Assembly: GCA_015143295.1 (NCBI GenBank)
Contig: JABCRI010000154.1
Coordinates: 20,441-84,440, forward strand
DNA: 64,000 nt
Reading direction: 5' to 3'
Source of the DNA: Tetracentron sinense
Taxonomy: Eukaryota > Streptophyta > Magnoliopsida > Trochodendrales > Trochodendraceae
Of this stretch, positions 57,610 through 64,000 are shown in pieces. Made by a program: the position numbers and the translations under genes. The notes beneath the pieces were generated by a model. The model did not search any database. It worked only from the letters and a program-made list of their open reading frames with translations, and had not been told where the DNA came from. The stretch's first letter is position 1, and the number at the start of each line of letters is the position of its first letter.

Positions 57610-57624
57610 CATTTTCACGTAGTG
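57610..57624 (-). repeat. Right terminal inverted repeat of the CACTA element
   Basis: CATTTTCACGTAGTG, followed by the target duplication AGG. Confidence 0.97.
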
Positions 57625-57975
57625 AGGAGTACGTCGAGGAGCCTTTTGAGGAACCTCCCGTAGAGGGTTATCAGTAGGTGGTGGTAGATTCTGAGTGGAT
57701 TAGCTGTGGGTGAGCATGAGTGATTATATCGTATTTTGGCGGGTCTGTCCGCACTTTTTTTTTGGATTCCTTGTGTGTAAACTTGGATTCGTATATACAT
57801 GGAGGTTTGTTTAGACTTCTGCCGTGCTATGTTAGAGTATATTTCCACTGTTTATATCATCTATTGTATTTGCTCTGTGGGTTTTTGCAGGTTGGTTTGT
57901 CAAGCAAGTCATGTAAGCCATGATTAGTCGTCCAAAGTTCACTCTAACTCCTAGGGTGGGTTTTGGGTCGCGACA
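57625..57975 (+). repeat. TyE 5' LTR, second part
   Basis: It resumes the LTR after the CACTA element (first three bases are its target duplication) and ends GGGTCGCGACA as in TyA. Confidence 0.93.
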
Positions 57976-57979
57976 GGAG

Positions 57980-57991
57980 TGGTATCAAAGC
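57980..57991 (+). promoter_or_regulatory. TyE primer-binding site
   Basis: TGGTATCAAAGC, the same one-base variant as in TyA. Confidence 0.9.
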
Positions 57992-58335
57992 TTAGGCTTT
58001 AGGTCTCTAGGGTCACTTAGAATCTTATACCACGGCTTGACAAGAGCATATGTTAGGAAACAAGTTTGGAAGGAAGTGATTCGGGAACGAGTCTGGTTCC
58101 AAGTTTAAGACTAAACCTTAGTCTTAGTCTAAAATGGTTGCTTTAACCAAGTACGGTCCTAGGTACACCAGAACACTAAAGTATAAGTATAATGTGATGA
58201 ATACTCTGATGACTTGATGTGATGTGTATTAGTATTATACAACTAATACAAATTGAATTATTGTGAAATGGCATTGAAATAAACTGTGGTTTCAAGTTAG
58301 ACTCATGTGGTGTTATTATTCTCAGGACTTTAGTC

Positions 58336-59574
58336 ATGAGACGGAACACACGGGGTCGTGGACCACATACCAGAGCTTCCTCTTCTTCACGGGATGAGGA
58401 TGAGCAGCCGGACCTCTCTCAGGTCTTAGGCTCTATTGCTGAGACACTCGCCATACTAGCGGCTCGGCAGGCTATACCATCATCGGCGGCACTTACTCCA
58501 CCGCCCGCAGCTCCAGTACATCGTACCGCTGGAGTTGAGGCATTCAGGAGATTGAGGCCTCCACCCTTCCATGGGAGTGTGGACCCTCTTGCTGCGGAGG
58601 CATGGATCCTCCAGATGGAGAAGATCTTTGCGGTCCTCTCGCCTACAGAGGAGGATACAGTAGCATGGGTAGTTTTCATGCTAGAAGGTGAAGCCCACCA
58701 TTGGTGGTTGTCCGCATTGAGGACGCGAGATTTGACCATGCAGGGTCAACCTTGGACTTGGGAGGAGTTCAAAGATACTTTTTACAAGAATTATTTTCCG
58801 ATTGGAGCACGGGAAAAGAAAGAGAGAGAATTCATCAACCTTGAGCAAGGTTCGATGTCTGTGGGCGCTTATGAGGCCAAGTTCTCGGAGCTATCACGCT
58901 TCGCGACACATATGATTGCCACCGAGGCAATGAAGGCGAGGAGGTTTGAGCAAGGACTCAAGGATGTCATCATGGAGAAAGTATCGGTCTTTAGGCACGC
59001 CACTTACGCTGAAGTGGTGGATAAAGCCTTGTTGGTTGAGACCAACTCTGAGGCGGTGTCCAAGAAGAGGGAATTGACGAGAGGCCAATCCAGTAGTTCA
59101 GCACCTATAGAGAGGCGGGCTCGTACCGGCCCTTATCAGTATGCGTGGCCAGCACCACCGATGAGGCCATCTTATGTGCCTCCAGCTCCACGGTAGTATG
59201 TGCCTCAGGCACCGCGACCTCAGGCTCTTCATGCCCCACGGCCTGTTGCACCTCAGACGATGAGGTATGCTCCACCTCCGGCCCCTCCAACTTATACACA
59301 CGAGGTCTGCACTTCATGCGACCGAAGGCACCCGGCAGGAGATTGCCGAAGAGCATCGGGTGGATGTTTTCATTGTGGTCGCCAGGGCCATATGATCAGG
59401 GATTGCCCCAGTCGGCATTTACCAGGCCAGTCTCAGGGGATTAGGCCACCAGCACGCCCAGCAGGATCATATCAGGCGTCGTCTCAGACTACCCGGTCTA
59501 CACCTCAGTCTCGCCAGGCGAACCAGGGGCGAGTTTTTGCCTTAACAGACTTGCATCTGACGATGTAGTGCAAG
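58336..59574 (+). pseudogene. gag: TyE gag with one stop and a 10-bp deletion
   Basis: Start MRRNTRGRGPHTR, strongly similar to TyA gag, and with Trp at the site of the TyA stop. TAG at 59194-59196 replaces a Gln codon (CAG in TyA). Near 59550 ten bases that TyA has (GGGTGATGCA) are missing, which shifts the frame just before the donor. Both zinc-knuckle motifs are present, with CTSCDRRHPAGDC in place of CTSCGKRHPAGDC. Confidence 0.9.
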
Positions 59575-59722
59575 GTACGCAGTTGTAGCTTATTTAATTA
59601 TCCGTAAATTAAACTGTTAAGTATTAATTGATTTTGTACGTACTTGGCATGTTATATATGTATATATACCTACATGTATACACTGTTGATGCATGGATTA
59701 ACTCCACTAGTTAAAATTTCAG
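59575..59722 (+). other. Proposed gag-pol intron, TyE (148 bp)
   Basis: Donor CAAG then GTACGC, acceptor AAAATTTCAG then GAACCC. The last 40 bases match the TyA intron closely; the first 80 have diverged. Confidence 0.78.
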
Positions 59723-62700
59723 GAACCCTACTAGTCAATGAGTATTTGGCTCGAGTGTTGATTGATACCGGGTCTACTCATTCATTTGTCTCGCCGAGTT
59801 TTTCAGAAGGCTTTTCTGTAGAGCCAAGTCAGCTAGAACCGGAGTTAGCCATTTCGACTCCTCTCGGCAAAACAGTATTGGCAGATAAAGTGTATAGAAA
59901 TAGTGTGGTCCAAGTTGGAAGCCACGAGTTGGTGGTTGATCTCATCGTCCTTGGATTCCAAGACTTTGATGTTATATTGGGAATGGATTGGTTAGCAGCA
60001 CATCATGGGCATGTAGCTTGCTTTGAGAAAATGGTACTCTTCAAGCCAGTAGAAGGAAAACCATTCCACTTTCACGGTTGAAAAGTAGATATATTGCTCG
60101 TTTTGCGGCGTTGAGCTTAGCTAACCACGAGGCAAAGGACTCATCGACTATTACGGTTGTGAGTGAGTTCCTGGATGTATTTTCAGAGGAGTTGCCAGGA
60201 TTGCCTGCAGACAGGGAGATTGAGTTTGTGATCGAGCTTGCACCAGGCACAGCTCCTGTTTTCAGGGCTCCGTATAGAATGGCCCCTATTGAACTCAAAG
60301 AGTTAAAGACCCAGTTGGAAGAATTACAAGGTCTTGGTTTCATTCGACCAAGTGTCTCACCGTGGGGTGCCCCGGTGTTGTTTGTTAAGAAGAAAGATGG
60401 CTCGATGCGGCTGTGCGTCGATACAGGCAATTGAACAAAGTCACTATAAAGAATAGATATCCCTTGCCTAGGATTGATGACGTGTTCGATCAGTTGAAGG
60501 GAGCGAGATTTTTCTCGAAGATAGACCTTTGATCGGGTTATCACCAGTTGAAGATTAAGGTGGAAGATGTTCCCAAAACTGCTTTCAGGACTCGGTATGG
60601 ACACTACGAGTTCTTGGTGATGCCTTTTGGACTCACGAACGCGCCGGCAGCCTTTATGGATTTGATGAACCGGGTGTTCCGGCCATATCTGATAGGTACG
60701 TGATTGTATTTGTTGATGACATTTTGGTCTATTCCCAGACACGGAAGATCACACTCGCGACCTATGCCTGCTTTGGAAATGCTAAGAGAGCACAAGCTAT
60801 ACGCCAAACTTAGCAAGTGTGAGTTTTGGTTGGAAGAGGTGGCATTCCTAGGCCACGTTGTTTCGGCAGAAGGTATCTCGGTAGATCCAAGAAGATCGAA
60901 GCAATTATGAGTTGGGCAAGACCAAGAGTGTTACCGAGATACGCAGCTTCTTGGGTTGGCAGGCTACTACAGGAGATTCGTAGAGGGTTTCTCTAGCCTT
61001 GCAGCACCGCTCACTTACCTAACAAGGAAGAACGCCAAGTTTGTATGAAGTGATAAGTGCGAGATCAGTTTTCACAGAACTGAAGAAGAGGCTTACTACT
61101 AGGCCCTGTCCTTACTGTGCCATCTGGACTTATGGGTATGAGGTGTATAGTGATGCGCCTCCACACGTTGGCCTTGGTGTGGTACTCATGCAGCACAAGA
61201 AAGTCATTGCCTATGCATCGAGGCAAAGTGGAAGGAGCATGAGAAGAATTACCCCACGCACGACTAGAGCTTGCCGCAGTCGTGTTTGCACTCAAGATCT
61301 GGCGACATGTGAATTCTACGGGGTGGGAATTCTGGTATACGGACCACAAGAGCCTCAAGTACCCTCTTTTCCCAAAAGGAATTGAATCTAAGGCAACGGC
61401 GTTGGATAGAATTTTTGAAAAGACTCTATTGTACATGGAACCCACCGGGGTAAAGCAAAGTAGTGGCTGATGATTTGAGAGAAGACCTCAGGGGTTGTTA
61501 GCACACAGTGGTTCAGAAAGAATGGAAGCTGACTAGAAGATTTGGCCCAAATCTGGGACCATCAGGGTTGAATAACCTGTCCGTGTTCAGTCTGTCCTAG
61601 CGACACTGTGGCAGAATGTACGGTCCACCACCTCGATGAGATCGCTCACGTTCAATTAGAGATTTGATCCAAGAATATAAAGAATGGATGCGGAATGTGG
61701 CTTTCCGAGACAAGGAAGTTGCAAGGGCAGCAGTGAAGAATTTTACTCTCACTAGTCGGTAGGTGCTAACACATGCAGGGAAGGTGTGAGCTCCTAGCCC
61801 AATGAAGATATGAGAAGAGAGATTTGGAAGGAAGACCACCGGTCGAGTACAGGGAATCCAGGGGGTACAAAAGGTAGTAGAACCTCTCAAGAGTCACTTT
61901 TGGTGGCGGAATATTGAAGAGGGAGGGGGTGCGGAATATGTAGCACGCTGTTTGGTGTATAAACAGGGAAAGCAGAACACATGCGGCCCGCAGGTATATG
62001 ACGCCCTTCTGCCGATTCCGAGTGGAAAGGGGGAGAAACATATCCATGGATTCATAGTTGGCTTGCTAAAGACGGCAAGGGTCTCAGATGCGATATGGGT
62101 AGTAGTGGATCGTTGACGAAGTCCGCTCACTTCTTACCTACCGAAACTACTTTCAACTCTAGTGCTAGGCCGCTTTGTACATCAAGAAGTGGTGTGAGGT
62201 TGCAAGGAGTGCCAGTGAGTATTGTGTCCGATGGGATCAAAGATTCACATCACATTCTGGAAAGCTTCCAGGGGCTATGGGTTCCGACTTGATTTCGAGC
62301 ACCGCTGTTCCTCCACAGACGGATGGACAAAACGAGAGAGTGAACCAAGTAATGAAGACAGCGGCGGGCTTGTATGTGGATTCAGATGGAAGTTGAGGAA
62401 GAGCACGTGCCTTGGTTGAATCGCCTATAATAACGGCATCAGGCGAGTATCGCAAAAGCGCCAGTGAGGGCTGGTATGGGCGAAGGGCTAGGGGTCTACT
62501 CTCGAATTGGGTGAGATGAGGGGTAGGAGAAAGGAAAGTACTTTGGGGTCTGGAGTTTGATGAGCAAACGCAACACAGTTAAGATCATTCGGGGATCGAT
62601 TGGAACGAGCGTCAAGATCGTCAGAAAAAGTATGCGGACCGCGCGTAGGGACTTGGAATTTCAAGTAGGGGATCAAGTTTGTGAAAGTATCTCCTAGCAA

Positions 62701-63050
62701 AGGATCATAGATTGGGAAAAGCGAGGCAAGAGCGTCTAGGTATGTTGGCCTTTGTGAAATTAGCACACAAGTTGTGAGGTTGCTACGGTAGCTCTCCGCA
62801 CCATGGCCGCAGTTAACAATGTTTTCATGTGTCTATGTCTTAAGGAAGTACATTGCGGATCCTTCGCATGTCATAGGACTTGGAACGGTGGAGATTCTGA
62901 GAAACCTCACCTTGATGAAAAGACGGTTCAGAGTTTGGACGAAAGAGAGAGATAGGTATTCGAACAGATCAAATCCCTTTGGTTCTGTGCATGGGAACAC
63001 AGGGGGAAGAAGCGACAGGGGAGCGGAAGAGAACTAAAAGCAAAGTAACC
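59723..63050 (+). pseudogene. pol: TyE pol, heavily frameshifted
   Basis: Protease (DTG near 59766), RT (FVDD near 60710), RNase H, integrase and a tail can all be followed by homology to TyA. Up to about 60060 the frame is good. After that, missing or extra single bases become more frequent (for example CGATACAGG for CGATTACAGG near 60420 and ATATCTGATAGG for ATATCTTGATAGG near 60688), and beyond 61400 nearly every 20-40 bp contains one. RT keeps MPFGLTNAP. See the finding on sequence quality. Confidence 0.85.
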
Positions 63051-63148
63051 AAATTATTGAAGAGTTTTGATAAGTGTGTATATGAATTGTAATTTAGCTT
63101 TGGTTGGTAATGCAAGTAGCGGCTAAATTCCGAGGACACACTTTTTGT

Positions 63149-63162
63149 AAGGGTGGGGGAGA
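63149..63162 (+). promoter_or_regulatory. TyE polypurine tract
   Basis: AAGGGTGGGGGAGA before TGTGAGCCGGACC. Confidence 0.7.
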
Positions 63163-64000
63163 TGTGAGCCGGACCTGTTGCATATTTAATGCATGAACTT
63201 AGTTGCCATTTTGCCTAGTTTAAAGAGGTTATAATTAATAATAAGGAAGAAATTGGAAATTTGAAAAGTAAGAAGATGTTCCTTTCGAAGTAAGACCCAA
63301 CGCAAGTTGCAAGTCAAAATGGCACGAACGAGTCAAAGGACGGCCAAAAGTTGGACTGCAGGAGTAGCTCGGAAGGCAGCTAAGGACAGTAAGCTGTAGC
63401 GCTGACAAGATACGTTGTACAGCTCAAACTTGTAGTTGTGCATCGTTGTGCAACCGACAACGGGTACGTGTACACAGACAAGTGTGCGTGTACAGCAGAC
63501 AACGTGTACGTCAGCTCACAAACGGCGTATTGTAATAAGACAACGTGACAACGTGTTCAACACGTCAAGCCCAGGGTTTGGCATGTGCACAGCACACCGT
63601 GTTCAGCACATTCACCGCACAACGGTGTCGGCGACTATCACAGCACAACGTGTTCGCATGTTCAGCACATGGTGGCATGTCCCAGCACAAGGGTTCAGCC
63701 CTGTCAAAGAAGGCAAAACGGTTGGCACGTGCCAGCACAACGTGTTAGCACTGTTCACAGCACACGGTTTCAACCCAACACCCAGCCAATCGGTATGTTA
63801 CAGCTGTCCAGTCCAGCAGTGACGGACGCGGAGAATCGAAGGATTTTCAGCATTCACAGCACGACGTTGTTCAGCAGGTACACCGCCACACTCTGTGTGT
63901 GGTATTCTACCACACGCTCACCCTGCCATTACCAGGGTTGTTTGCACACCTTTCCTCAGTTGATTAGGCGTTGGTCATTTCCTCTTACCTTATCGGTTCA
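63163..64000 (+). repeat. TyE 3' LTR, first 838 bp, error-rich
   Basis: It aligns to the TyE 5' LTR (40694 onward), including the ACGT-rich array (about 63405-63880), but with many small indels and substitutions. It runs off the window. Confidence 0.82.

Larger units (their letters stand above)
42896..57624 (-). mobile_element. CACTA (En/Spm) transposon, 14.7 kb, apparently complete
   Basis: It has 15-bp perfect terminal inverted repeats CACTACGTGAAAATG (42896-42910 and 57610-57624) and a 3-bp duplication AGG (42893-42895, 57625-57627). The empty site can be read from the TyA LTR near 7382. Subterminal ACGACGGC repeats lie at both ends. Both classical genes are present on the minus strand: a TNP2-like transposase (49926-53494) and a TNPA-like gene (43414-49648). 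The large last TNPA intron carries host gene fragments. Confidence 0.95.
40694..64000 (+). mobile_element. TyE: Ty3/gypsy chromovirus carrying a CACTA element in its 5' LTR, cut by window end
   Basis: It is closely related to TyA in gag, pol and LTR ends, but the enhancer part of the LTR is different. Without the CACTA insertion the 5' LTR is about 2550 bp (40694-42895 plus 57628-57975). PBS, gag, intron, pol, PPT and the start of the 3' LTR follow. Sequence from about 60400 on has very many small indels. Confidence 0.9.

Overview
The window is repeat-dense plant nuclear DNA, most likely from a flowering plant. The evidence is Ty3/gypsy chromoviruses with 2.3-2.7 kb LTRs and initiator-Met-tRNA primer sites, a decayed caulimovirid-like endogenous pararetrovirus, a CACTA (En/Spm) transposon with TNP2- and TNPA-type genes, and spliced fragments of plant NAD kinase, subtilase and S1/P1 nuclease genes. 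I found no intact ordinary host gene, tRNA, rRNA or CRISPR array.

Layout, using my own labels. TyA (+), 1-7742: the end of the 5' LTR, gag, pol and the 3' LTR. It lies inside an LTR remnant of another family (7743-8370). Next is an AT-rich pararetrovirus remnant read on the minus strand (8371-13893). TyC (-) interrupts it: 3' LTR 13894-16640 and pol 16695-18179, with pol resuming at 35529-37144. TyC is split by TyB (-), a tandem LTR-internal-LTR-internal-LTR array at 18180-35528, and again by TyD (-), with its LTR at 37145-39420 and pol from 39421 to 40693. TyD is split by TyE (+), 40694 to the window end. The 5' LTR of TyE carries a 14.7 kb CACTA element (42896-57624) with 15-bp perfect terminal inverted repeats and a 3-bp AGG target duplication. 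Nesting is five deep: pararetrovirus, TyC, TyD, TyE, CACTA.

How the parts work. TyA, TyB and TyE have Gag with two zinc-knuckle-like motifs, then protease, reverse transcriptase, RNase H, integrase and a C-terminal chromodomain-like tail. In all four internal regions gag and pol are in different frames, separated by 134-148 bp with GT...AG ends. Removing that stretch restores a continuous Gag-protease junction, so I propose a real intron that separates Gag from Gag-Pol. Every copy is damaged. The LTRs carry clustered CGATCG dyads next to the presumed core promoter, or, in TyE, a different ACGT-rich repeat cassette at the same place, plus variable leader tandem repeats.

The CACTA element looks structurally complete. 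A four-exon TNP2-like gene (1102 codons) and a seven-exon TNPA-like gene (408 codons) both read through without breaks when spliced at GT-AG sites. The last TNPA intron is about 4.5 kb and holds, in the opposite orientation, fragments of a NAD kinase gene, a subtilase 5' end and an S1/P1 nuclease gene.

Caution: from about 60.4 kb to the window end, single-base indels become steadily more frequent. This looks more like low-quality consensus than biology, so lesions there should not be taken as real.
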